Both the position numbers and the translations under genes were made by a program. 64,000 nt of DNA, from contig CAZRIV010000003.1 in NCBI GenBank assembly GCA_964600235.1, forward strand, positions 186,001 through 250,000, read 5' to 3'. The stretch comes from MWEI01 sp964600235. Its GTDB lineage: Bacteria > Desulfobacterota > Desulfomonilia > UBA1062. The notes beneath the pieces are model-generated. The model saw nothing but the letters and a program-made list of their open reading frames with translations. It was not told where the DNA came from and did not search any database. The stretch's first letter is position 1, and each line of letters begins with the position of its first letter. Below are positions 17,465 through 25,102 of the stretch, piece after piece.

Positions 17465-18430
17465 TCATGTTATGGTCTCCGACCTATACTCGGAAATCAG
17501 TAAAGGTATAAACGATACGAGATCCTCTACTATGCAATAGTGGGCAACATGGAAGATTGCTGCATTCGGATCGGTATTTATAGCCACTATGTTTTGTGAC
17601 CCCTTCATGCCCGAGATATGCTGGACTGCCCCGGAGATGCCACATGCTATATAGAGTCTTGGCGAAACGGTCTTGCCGGTTATGCCGATCTGGCGTGTAT
17701 ATTCGATCCAGCCCATATCGCACACAGATCGTGATGCCCCTACGGCAGATCGTGGAAAGAGCGCAGCCAGCTCGCTGATAAATGAGATATTGTCCTTTTT
17801 TCCCACCCCTCTTCCTGCTGATACGATAACCTCGGCGTCCTTCAAAGAGCTGTCGCGGTGCTGTGATTTTTTTATGCCGAGGGTTCTGGATCTCGGTTCC
17901 GATGCAGTTGTCTCGGTTATTCTTAACGAACCGGGGGACCTTTCTGGAGAGGCGTAGGGCGGATAAATTCCTGGGAGTAGGGTTATGACGACTGATGGGG
18001 TGCAAGGGATGATATCCGCAATGAATCGACCCGAACACACAGATCTGCTGAAGACCCCCTCTTTGAAATCTTCTACCGAGGTGACGCATGCGGCATTCAG
18101 CCTTGCGGCGAGAAGCGGCGCCAGATCATACCCCGTTGATGTATGCGCGAGACATACATAGGAAGGGACATTTTCGGAAAGGATTTCTGTGATGACCTTG
18201 CAGAAGCACTGGGCATTGTAGAACTCCAATTGGGGGCCCACGACTGCAGTCACATCACACCCGGTTAGTCCTGAAAGTTCAGCGGCCTGTTGCTCGATGC
18301 TGTTTCCCATGATGATAATTTCAGGCAGCAGTTCTCCGGACAGCCCTTTCGCAAAGGTAATCAGTTCGTATGTTTCCTGGGTGACAGCTCCCCGGGTGGA
18401 CTCGGCAATGATGAATATTTTTCTTTCCAT
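17465..18430 (-). CDS. etfA: Electron transfer flavoprotein alpha subunit
   Basis: FAD-binding subunit of ETF, which takes electrons from acyl-CoA dehydrogenases. 321 residues. The C-terminal FAD domain is clear: GRGVGKKDNI, ELAALFPRSAVGASR, DMGWIEYTRQIGITGKTVSPRLYIACGISGAVQH and AINTDPNAAIF. The gene follows etfB by 11 bases in the usual B-A order. With at least three acyl-CoA oxidation loci in the window, this is the probable electron outlet; no quinone oxidoreductase or FeS partner is adjacent. Confidence 0.93.
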   Translation of the reverse strand: MERKIFIIAESTRGAVTQETYELITFAKGLSGELLPEIIIMGNSIEQQAAELSGLTGCDVTAVVGPQLEFYNAQCFCKVITEILSENVPSYVCLAHTSTGYDLAPLLAARLNAACVTSVEDFKEGVFSRSVCSGRFIADIIPCTPSVVITLLPGIYPPYASPERSPGSLRITETTASEPRSRTLGIKKSQHRDSSLKDAEVIVSAGRGVGKKDNISFISELAALFPRSAVGASRSVCDMGWIEYTRQIGITGKTVSPRLYIACGISGAVQHISGMKGSQNIVAINTDPNAAIFHVAHYCIVEDLVSFIPLLISEYRSETIT

Positions 18431-18441
18431 AAATCTTACCC

Positions 18442-19221
18442 TCAGGGAATGAATGCCTTTTCCCGCAGGATCCTTAAAAGTTCACGGGCCTTTTCCTGTT
18501 GAGACCCTTCAAGAAAAGTCCCCATGGAGGCAGAATCCGGATACCTTACTTCGATGCATGTCTCCCTTGTCTCCTGGGGATTGAGGTCCTCTGCCCTGAC
18601 CGCCTCCTGCTTCTGTGTCCGCGCCCTTAGGACGTTCGAAAGAGAAGGATACCGGGGGGTATTGATCCCGGACTGGATCGTGAGCACTGCGGGCATATCC
18701 AGCCTGACAGACATTCTGTCCCCGCCCTCGATCTCCCTGTCCACAAGCACTGAGCGCTCGTCATGGAGGAATTCCACACCGATGACAGATGTGGCGAACG
18801 GCATGTCCAATGACGCTGCGATAAACTGGCCGGTCTGGCAGGCCATGATGTCCTCCGACATGACGCCGGTCAGGATAAGGTCGTATCCTATCGAGCGGGC
18901 GTATGACGAGATGAGGGATGCTGTCATGAAAGGGCTCGGATATGCTTCTGATGAATGGAGGACATGGATGCCGTGATCTGCTCCCATTTCCAGGGCTCGA
19001 CGAATGGTTGTGCATGCACGTTCCGGCCCCACGGAAAGCGCATGCACAGAAGTTCCCGGCAGGGTTTCCTTTATGAGGAGGGCCTCTTCCAGGGCGAATT
19101 CGTCATACCTGTTCATCCGAAACACGGTTGAGGGTTTGTATGAGACCCAGCATGTATTTTTATCAATGGCAAGGGTATCGCAGGAATCAGGGACCTGTTT
19201 GATACAGACAAGGATTTTCAC
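18442..19221 (-). CDS. etfB: Electron transfer flavoprotein beta subunit
   Basis: AMP-binding partner of EtfA. The start VKILVCIKQVPDS is diagnostic; RMNRYDEFALEEAL, VLTGVMSEDI-like LILTGVMSEDIMACQTGQ and the signature near VEFLHDERSVLVDREIE follow the family order. I use GTG 19221 with GGAG seven bases before; GTG 19236 is in frame upstream. It is divergent from the histidine phosphatase gene, and a TetR-type dyad lies in the shared spacer, so fatty-acid-responsive control is plausible. Confidence 0.92.
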   Translation of the reverse strand: MKILVCIKQVPDSCDTLAIDKNTCWVSYKPSTVFRMNRYDEFALEEALLIKETLPGTSVHALSVGPERACTTIRRALEMGADHGIHVLHSSEAYPSPFMTASLISSYARSIGYDLILTGVMSEDIMACQTGQFIAASLDMPFATSVIGVEFLHDERSVLVDREIEGGDRMSVRLDMPAVLTIQSGINTPRYPSLSNVLRARTQKQEAVRAEDLNPQETRETCIEVRYPDSASMGTFLEGSQQEKARELLRILREKAFIP

Positions 19222-19288
19222 GCTCAGGATCTCCACTGTTTTCTTATGCTAGATGATAATTGAGGAAAAGTTGAAAAGCAAGCTAAAT

Positions 19289-19302
19289 AACGAGCGTTCG
19301 TT
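19289..19302. promoter_or_regulatory. Palindrome AACGAGCGTTCGTT, TetR-type operator candidate
   Basis: Twelve of fourteen bases are symmetric. It sits between divergent etfB and the histidine phosphatase gene, 11 bases upstream of a TTGACA. Dyads with central CGTTCG-like cores are common operators of TetR repressors of acyl-CoA metabolism; a TetR gene lies 2 kb away. Assignment is inference. Confidence 0.55.
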
Positions 19303-19312
19303 TTTTATTGGC

Positions 19313-19342
19313 TTGACACATGCCCCTCTTTCGCGCTAACAT
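19313..19342 (+). promoter_or_regulatory. Promoter directly abutting histidine phosphatase start
   Basis: TTGACA (19313-19318), 18-base spacer, TAACAT (19337-19342). The expected first transcribed base falls on or next to the ATG at 19349, and no ribosome-binding site is present, so the message may be leaderless. Confidence 0.45.
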
Positions 19343-19348
19343 CGGTTC

Positions 19349-20059
19349 ATGAGCATGATCTATCTCATACGGCACGGCCAGGCATCTTTCGGGAACGATG
19401 ACTACGACAGGCTTTCGGATCTGGGCAAGAGGCAGGCGAGCATCCTCGCCCAACACCTCTTAAACTCAGGGTTCCAGCCCGATGCGATCTACTCCGGCAC
19501 CATGACACGGCAGAAAGACACAGCCGAAATAGTCATTGCAGCATATCGTGAAGGCTCAATAAATTTTCCCGAGCTTGAACTGATCGACGGATTCAACGAG
19601 TATGATACGACCTCCATCGTGAGAGCCATGTTTCCTGCCATGGCAAGAGATGATCCATCGCTGTCTGACGATCTGCAGAAGATGTACACCAGCAAGGAGT
19701 CTTTCAAGCGTGTCTTCGAGGGCGCCATGCTCAGGTGGGTAACCGGAGAGTTCGACACGTCGGGGATAGAAACCTGGCAGGGCCTCAAGGCACGCGTATC
19801 AGGGGCCATCAGGCAGATCATGCACAAGAACGGCAGAGGCAGGAACATTGCGGTATTCACCTCGGGAGGAGCCATCGCCGCATCGTTCGCCTATGTGTTG
19901 GGCATACGGGGTGATTATGCAATGAGACTGAACTGGCAGATAGTGAATACGTCGATTTCACGGTATATGTATAATGCAGACAGGATAACCATGGCGGGGT
20001 TCAACTCCATTGCCCATCTCGAACTTGCACGAGACCCGTCCCTCATCACCTACCGGTGA
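19349..20059 (+). CDS. Histidine phosphatase family protein (phosphoglycerate mutase-like)
   Basis: 236 residues with the phosphohistidine motif LIRHGQASFG at the N-terminus (His9), Arg in SGTMTRQKDTAE, Glu in the loop around LIDGFNEYD and the second His-region equivalent around FTSGGAIAA, where the usual GH is GG. Loss of the second histidine in this motif may lower activity or change function. Substrate unknown. Start at 19349 lacks a Shine-Dalgarno; ATG 19355 is the alternative. It precedes the acyl-CoA dehydrogenase gene by 30 bases. Confidence 0.85.
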   Translation: MSMIYLIRHGQASFGNDDYDRLSDLGKRQASILAQHLLNSGFQPDAIYSGTMTRQKDTAEIVIAAYREGSINFPELELIDGFNEYDTTSIVRAMFPAMARDDPSLSDDLQKMYTSKESFKRVFEGAMLRWVTGEFDTSGIETWQGLKARVSGAIRQIMHKNGRGRNIAVFTSGGAIAASFAYVLGIRGDYAMRLNWQIVNTSISRYMYNADRITMAGFNSIAHLELARDPSLITYR

Positions 20060-20089
20060 TGGCATTTAACGTCTGAAAGGAGCATACCC

Positions 20090-21298
20090 ATGGATTTTGA
20101 AGTCCCGGACAAGATCAAGGCAATCACCGGCATGATGGATGAATTCGTTGAAAAGGAGCTTATCCCGTTAGAGCCCGAGTTTCTCACCAGGACCTTCAAG
20201 GAGATGCTGCCCATTCTCAATGAGAAGAGGGCTATGGTAAAGAAGATGGAACTCTGGGCACCCAACCACCCGAAGGAATACGGGGGCATGGGGCTCAACC
20301 TGGTTGAGCATGCCTTTGTTTCCGAGTCGCTGGGCAGGAGTCCCATCGGCCACTTCGCGTTCAACTGCCATGCCCCGGACGCGGGCAATATCGAGATCCT
20401 GCATCTTCACGGCACGACCGAACAGAAGGAGAAGTACCTCAGACCGCTCATCGAGGGCAAGATCAGGAGCTGCTTCTCCATGACCGAGGTGGAGATGCCC
20501 GGGTCCAATCCCGTGATGATGGACACCACTGCCGTTAAGGATGGGAACGACTACATAATCAACGGCCAGAAGTGGTACTCCACCGCTGCCGACGGCTCGG
20601 CCTTCTCCATCGTCATGGCCAACACCAATCCCGAGGCCCCGCCCTATCTCCAGGCCAGCATGATCATCGTGCCTACCGACACCAAGGGCTTCAACCTGGT
20701 AAGGAACATCCCGGTTATGGGACATTCGGGAGACGATTATGCCTCTCACGGCGAGGTCCTGTTCCAGTCGTGCAGGGTTCCGCAGAAGAACCTGCTCGGC
20801 CCCGAAGGACACGGGTTCGTCATCGCCCAGGAACGCCTCGGACCTGGGCGCATCCACCACTGCATGCGCTGGATAGGCATATGCAACCGCGCATTCGACC
20901 TCATGTGCTCACGTGCATCGAAGCGCATCATCCAGCCCGACGGCAAGACGCTCGCCACCAAGCAGATCATCCAGGCCTGGATCGCCGAGTGCGCTGCCAA
21001 CATCCAGGCAGCCAGGCTCATGACGTTGAACGCGGCCTGGAAGATCGAGACGTTAGGGGCAAAGGCCGCGCGATACGACATCTCCTTCATCAAGTTCTTC
21101 GTGGCAAACGTCATGCAGGACGTCATCGACAAGGCCCTCCAGGTTCACGGGGGCATGGGCATGACGGATGACACCATCATCGCCTACTTCTACCGCCACG
21201 AACGGGCGGCGCGGATCTACGACGGGGCGGACGAGGTCCACAAGATGTCCGTGGCCAGGAGAATCCTCAGGGATTATGAAGGAAGGACTGTTCGCTAG
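20090..21298 (+). CDS. Acyl-CoA dehydrogenase
   Basis: FAD enzyme making 2-enoyl-CoA, electrons passing to ETF. 402 residues with helical N-domain, beta-barrel (CFSMTEVEMPGSNP, NGQKWYSTAA), and C-terminal helices ending VHGGMGMTDD and YDGADEVHKMSVARRIL. The sequence resembles the ACAD10/11-type branch (ACAD FadE-like proteins of about 400 residues) rather than short-chain butyryl types; that subgroup call is an inference strengthened by the APH-like kinase encoded 0.7 kb downstream. AAAGGAG precedes the ATG. Its stop directly abuts the TetR start. Confidence 0.92.
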   Translation: MDFEVPDKIKAITGMMDEFVEKELIPLEPEFLTRTFKEMLPILNEKRAMVKKMELWAPNHPKEYGGMGLNLVEHAFVSESLGRSPIGHFAFNCHAPDAGNIEILHLHGTTEQKEKYLRPLIEGKIRSCFSMTEVEMPGSNPVMMDTTAVKDGNDYIINGQKWYSTAADGSAFSIVMANTNPEAPPYLQASMIIVPTDTKGFNLVRNIPVMGHSGDDYASHGEVLFQSCRVPQKNLLGPEGHGFVIAQERLGPGRIHHCMRWIGICNRAFDLMCSRASKRIIQPDGKTLATKQIIQAWIAECAANIQAARLMTLNAAWKIETLGAKAARYDISFIKFFVANVMQDVIDKALQVHGGMGMTDDTIIAYFYRHERAARIYDGADEVHKMSVARRILRDYEGRTVR

Positions 21299-21997
21299 AT
21301 GGAAGCAGACCTGAGGTTCGGAGCATTCAAGGACGTGGTGAGCCTGTCCATGGAGGACATGTCCCGGGAGCTCTTCAAGGACAACCGCCAGAGAATAAAG
21401 ATCAAGAAGGAGCCGGTGGCGGTAAAAAACCTGGTGAAGATCCTGAACGCTGCCCTGAAGCTGAGCAACACCAAGGGCTTTGCCGCCATGAGTTTGCGCG
21501 ACCTCAGCAGGGAGGCGGGGCTGAGCATGGGGGCGCTTTACACGTACTTCACCAGCAAGGAAGAGCTCCTGCACATGATCCAGCATCAGTGCATGGTGGT
21601 CATACAGGTGCTGCTGGACCAGATCGAGGGCACCCAAGACCCCAGGTCCCGTCTCAGGCGTCTGATCCAGGGGCACCTCTATCTGAGCGAGGTCATGCAG
21701 CCCTGGTTCTACTTCTCCTATATGGAGACCAAGAACCTGGCGAAACAGGAGCATAAGAAGGCCATCGCTTCAGAGCTCTTCACCGAAAAGCTACTCACGG
21801 ACATTATAAGCGAGGGTCAGGATAAAAAGGTCTTCAAGCCTGGCAGCACCGAGCTCTTGGGAGCGGTGATCAAGGCCATGCTCCAGGACTGGTACCTGAA
21901 ACGGTGGAAATATGCCAGGCGCAAGGTAACGGTTGAGAAGTACGCCGAGTTCGTCGTGGAATTCGTGGAAGCATACCTTGCGCCATCACACCCATGA
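21299..21997 (+). CDS. TetR-family transcriptional regulator
   Basis: 232 residues. Helix-turn-helix at about 55-95 (AALKLSNTKGFAAMSLRDLSREAGLSMGALYTYFTSKEEL), preceded by an unusual N-terminal extension of some 40 charged residues. The C-terminal ligand domain is helical. Its ATG follows the acyl-CoA dehydrogenase stop with no spacer, and the next gene begins 16 bases on, so it belongs to the same transcript and probably controls it, with an acyl-CoA as ligand. The palindrome at 19289 is a candidate site. Confidence 0.9.
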   Translation: MEADLRFGAFKDVVSLSMEDMSRELFKDNRQRIKIKKEPVAVKNLVKILNAALKLSNTKGFAAMSLRDLSREAGLSMGALYTYFTSKEELLHMIQHQCMVVIQVLLDQIEGTQDPRSRLRRLIQGHLYLSEVMQPWFYFSYMETKNLAKQEHKKAIASELFTEKLLTDIISEGQDKKVFKPGSTELLGAVIKAMLQDWYLKRWKYARRKVTVEKYAEFVVEFVEAYLAPSHP

Positions 21998-22013
21998 GTT
22001 TAGGAGGGATGCT

Positions 22014-23081
22014 ATGGATCTGACCGACAAATCCACCCAGGTAAGGCAGGGCGAAGAGTTCGATATGAAGGCCGTCGAGGCCTTTCTGAAGGACTCGATA
22101 CCCGGCCTTTCCGGGGAACTGGTGGTGGAGCAGTTCCCAAGCGGGTTTTCGAATTTAACCTATCTCATCAAGGTAGGACAGAGGGACCTTGTTCTGCGGC
22201 GGCCTCCCTTCGGCCGCAAGGCCAAGACAGCCCATGACATGGGCAGGGAATTCAGGATACTCAATGCATTGAACCCTGTTTTTTCTTACTGCCCGAAGCC
22301 GCTTCTCTATACGGAGGACGAATCCGTCATGGGCTGCCCCTTTTACGTAATGGAGCGTATCAGGGGTATCATTCTGAGAAAGAGGCTTCCCAAGGGCCTG
22401 CAATTCAGCCCCGGCCAGATGCGCACCCTGTGCGAGAATCTTCTGGATGTGCAGTATCAGCTCCATTCCATTGACTACAGGGCAGTGGGACTGGACGGGT
22501 TCGGGAGGCCGGAAGGGTATGTGAAAAGGCAGGTGGAAGGATGGTCCGAGAGGTACCGCTCCGCCCGTACGCCTGATGCGCCGTCCTTTGAAGCCATCAT
22601 GCAGTGGCTCCACGACAACATGCCTCCCGACTATAAAAGACCCGCCATCATCCACAACGATTACAAATTCGACAATGTGGTTCTGAACCCTGACAGGCCT
22701 TTGGAGATCATCGGGGTGCTCGACTGGGAGATGGCCACTGTCGGTGACCCTCTCATGGATCTGGGCAACTCTTTGGGATACTGGGTTCAGGCCGATGATC
22801 CGCCCGCTGTACAGGCTGCGGGCATGCTGCCCACCAACCTGCCCGGGGCCCTTACCCGCAATGAGATGGTTAAGCTCTATGCGCAGAAGGCCGGCATCAC
22901 CATCGACAACTTCGATTTCTATCTCAACTACGGCTTCTTCCGCATTGCGGTGATTCTGCAGCAGATCTATTACCGGTACTACCACGGGCAGACCAGAGAT
23001 GAGCGGTTTAAGCTGCTCATTTTCGGTGTGCATATCATAGATGAGGAATTCACCAAGTATTTGAAGGAGGGTGCACGGTAG
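22014..23081 (+). CDS. APH-family kinase, ACAD10/11- or LvaA-like
   Basis: 355-residue phosphotransferase of the aminoglycoside-kinase fold. N-lobe SGFSNLTYLIKVGQRDLVLRR has the glycine loop and Lys; catalytic loop IIHNDYKFDN with Asp216; metal motif LDWEMATVGDP. The family name is misleading here: with acyl-CoA dehydrogenase neighbours these proteins resemble the kinase part of ACAD10/11 and Pseudomonas LvaA, which phosphorylate 4-hydroxyacyl-CoAs. Start at 22014 follows TAGGAGGG; a longer frame overlapping TetR is unlikely. Confidence 0.85.
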   Translation: MDLTDKSTQVRQGEEFDMKAVEAFLKDSIPGLSGELVVEQFPSGFSNLTYLIKVGQRDLVLRRPPFGRKAKTAHDMGREFRILNALNPVFSYCPKPLLYTEDESVMGCPFYVMERIRGIILRKRLPKGLQFSPGQMRTLCENLLDVQYQLHSIDYRAVGLDGFGRPEGYVKRQVEGWSERYRSARTPDAPSFEAIMQWLHDNMPPDYKRPAIIHNDYKFDNVVLNPDRPLEIIGVLDWEMATVGDPLMDLGNSLGYWVQADDPPAVQAAGMLPTNLPGALTRNEMVKLYAQKAGITIDNFDFYLNYGFFRIAVILQQIYYRYYHGQTRDERFKLLIFGVHIIDEEFTKYLKEGAR

Positions 23082-23230
23082 AGCTCTCTTCATGCGGCAC
23101 CTTCCGCGTATCTGAAAAGAGTTCCTGTTCCATGCCCCGCATTTCAATGAAAATGAAGATAGCCTCTACTCGAGAAGAACACGGAACAGGGTATATGCCG
23201 ACATTCTAAGATCACCCAGAGGAGAAGATC

Positions 23231-23995
23231 ATGGACAAAGTGGATTTCAGTCTGAAAGGAAAGATAGCGCTGGTGACCGGGGCGAGCAGGGGGATAGGCG
23301 AGGCCATAGCGATAACGCTTGCCGACTACGGGGCGCACTGCATATTGGTGAGCCGCAAGGCCGATGCGCTCAAGGGGGTAGCGCAGACCATCGCAGGCCG
23401 TGGTGGCGAGGCGGAGGTCATGGCCTGCCACGTGGGCGACCTCAGGCAGATAGAAGGGCTCATGGCGCAGATCAGGGAGCGGCACGGCAGGCTGGATATC
23501 CTCATCAACAATGCGGCCACCAATCCCTATTTCGGCGAGATGCTCGGCGCAGACGAGGGTGTGTGGAACAAGACTTTCGACGTGAACCTCAAGGGGCCGT
23601 TTTTTCTTATCCAGCATGCCGCGAAGCTCATGGAGGCCACCGGGGGCGGATCGATCGTGAACGTGTCCTCGGTGAACGGGGTGAAGCCTGCGCTGTTCCA
23701 GGGGATTTACTCCATCACCAAGGCGGGGCTCATCTCCATGACCCAGGCCTTTGCCAAGGAACTGGCGCTGAAAAACATCCGGGTGAACGCGCTGCTGCCG
23801 GGACTGGTGGACACGAATTTTTCCAAGGCCATCATGCAAAACGACGCCATCCACGACATCGCGGTGAAGATGATCCCCATGGCCCGGCACGCCGTGCCCC
23901 GGGAGATAGCGGGTGTGGTGCTGTACCTGGTCTCGGATGCCGCGAGCTTCACCACGGGTGCGAGCTTTGTGGTGGACGGCGGGGCGCTGGCGTAG
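23231..23995 (+). CDS. Short-chain dehydrogenase/reductase
   Basis: NAD(P)-dependent oxidoreductase of 254 residues with classical SDR motifs: TGASRGIGEA (cofactor), NNAATNP, catalytic Ser in NVSSVNG, Tyr-x3-Lys in YSITK, and the C-terminal VVDGGALA. Typical of 3-oxoacyl reductases or hydroxyacyl dehydrogenases. It lies between the kinase and the 3-hydroxyacyl-CoA dehydrogenase, so it may oxidise a hydroxylated acyl chain in the same pathway. AGAGGAG precedes the ATG. Confidence 0.92.
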   Translation: MDKVDFSLKGKIALVTGASRGIGEAIAITLADYGAHCILVSRKADALKGVAQTIAGRGGEAEVMACHVGDLRQIEGLMAQIRERHGRLDILINNAATNPYFGEMLGADEGVWNKTFDVNLKGPFFLIQHAAKLMEATGGGSIVNVSSVNGVKPALFQGIYSITKAGLISMTQAFAKELALKNIRVNALLPGLVDTNFSKAIMQNDAIHDIAVKMIPMARHAVPREIAGVVLYLVSDAASFTTGASFVVDGGALA

Positions 23996-24018
23996 GGTAT
24001 ACATACAGGAAAGAATTC

Positions 24019-24092
24019 GGCCCGTTCAAGCAGGCCGTCTCCATCCAGCCGTGAGGATCGGAACGGGTGGAGACGGCCTGCTTGAACGGGTC
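24019..24092. repeat. Long hairpin, family 1 copy A
   Basis: Arms 24021-24043 and 24068-24090 are perfectly complementary over 23 bp; G-U and G-C pairs extend the stem at both ends to about 28 bp, around an 18-nt apical loop. Outer arm ends are CCCGTTCAA and TTGAACGGG. It starts 25 bases after the SDR stop. A second member with the same arm ends is at 50312-50386. Confidence 0.85.
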
Positions 24093-24163
24093 ATCAAAAA
24101 ATGGATGGACAAATGATCATCACTGCACGCAGCATGAAAACTTAACCGTAAGAGGGACCCCAC

Positions 24164-25078
24164 ATGAAGATAGAAGACATAAAAAAGGTATTGATCCTGG
24201 GCGCCGGCACCATGGGCCAGCAGATCGGGCTTCAGTGCGCCATGAACGGCTATGCGGTCGTATACTATGATTTGAGCCGGGAGATATTGGACAAGGCCCT
24301 CAAGCGGGTCGGCAAGCTGGTCAACTGGTACGCATCCACGGGAAGGCTCACCCCTGAGCAGCTCCGGCAGACCATGGACCGCATCAGTTCAACATCGGAC
24401 CCTGCTGAAGCGGCCAAAGATGCGGACTTCATCAACGAGTCAGTGCCTGAAAACCCCGAGATCAAGGCTAAGGTATTTGCACAATTCCACGGCCTGTGCC
24501 CGGAGCGGACCATCTTCACCACCAACACCTCCATGCTCGTCCCCTCCATGTTCGCCGAGGCCACAGGAAGGCCGGCAAAGCTCTGTGCCCTGCACTTCCA
24601 TGACCTCAGGGCCAGCACCGTGGTGGACGTGATGCCGCATCCCGGCACCGATCCTGCGGTAACACAGCTCGTCCATGACTTCGCCGTGAGCATCGGGTGC
24701 ATCGTCATCATGCTCCACAAGGAGAATCACGGGTATGTCTTCAACACCATGCTCACGAGCCTGATCCAGTCGGCACTCACTCTGGCCACCAGGGAAGTGG
24801 CCTCCGTGGAGGATATCGACCGGGCGTGGATGGGCGTCACGTACATGCCCATGGGGCCGTTCGGCATCATGGACCAGGTGGGCCTGTCAACGGCATGGAC
24901 CATCACGGACTACTGGGCCAAGAAGATGGGAGACAAGCAGGGCCAAAAGAACGCTGACTTCCTCAAGCAGTACGTGGACCGGGGCGAGCTGGGGTACAAG
25001 ACGAAAAAGGGTTTTTATTCTTACCCCAACCCAGCCTACCAGGCTAAGAATTTTCTCACCGGTGATGACAATGACTAG
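24164..25078 (+). CDS. 3-hydroxyacyl-CoA dehydrogenase
   Basis: NAD-dependent oxidation of 3-hydroxyacyl-CoA to 3-ketoacyl-CoA. 304 residues: Rossmann domain with ILGAGTMGQQIGLQCAMNGY, active-site region DADFINESVPENPEIKAKVFAQ and TNTSMLVPS, then the helical dimer domain with MTSL and FNTML, GYKTKKGFYSYP. The usual catalytic His in the HFHDLRAST region is present. It is followed after 24 bases by the carboxylase gene, so both are probably on one transcript. Confidence 0.92.
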   Translation: MKIEDIKKVLILGAGTMGQQIGLQCAMNGYAVVYYDLSREILDKALKRVGKLVNWYASTGRLTPEQLRQTMDRISSTSDPAEAAKDADFINESVPENPEIKAKVFAQFHGLCPERTIFTTNTSMLVPSMFAEATGRPAKLCALHFHDLRASTVVDVMPHPGTDPAVTQLVHDFAVSIGCIVIMLHKENHGYVFNTMLTSLIQSALTLATREVASVEDIDRAWMGVTYMPMGPFGIMDQVGLSTAWTITDYWAKKMGDKQGQKNADFLKQYVDRGELGYKTKKGFYSYPNPAYQAKNFLTGDDND

Positions 25079-25102
25079 GCAAGAGGAAGGAAAGGGGCTT
25101 TA

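Noticed and set aside
22155..23147. A 330-codon minus-strand frame over the APH-like kinase
   Set aside because: Antisense shadow; the plus strand has intact kinase motifs.
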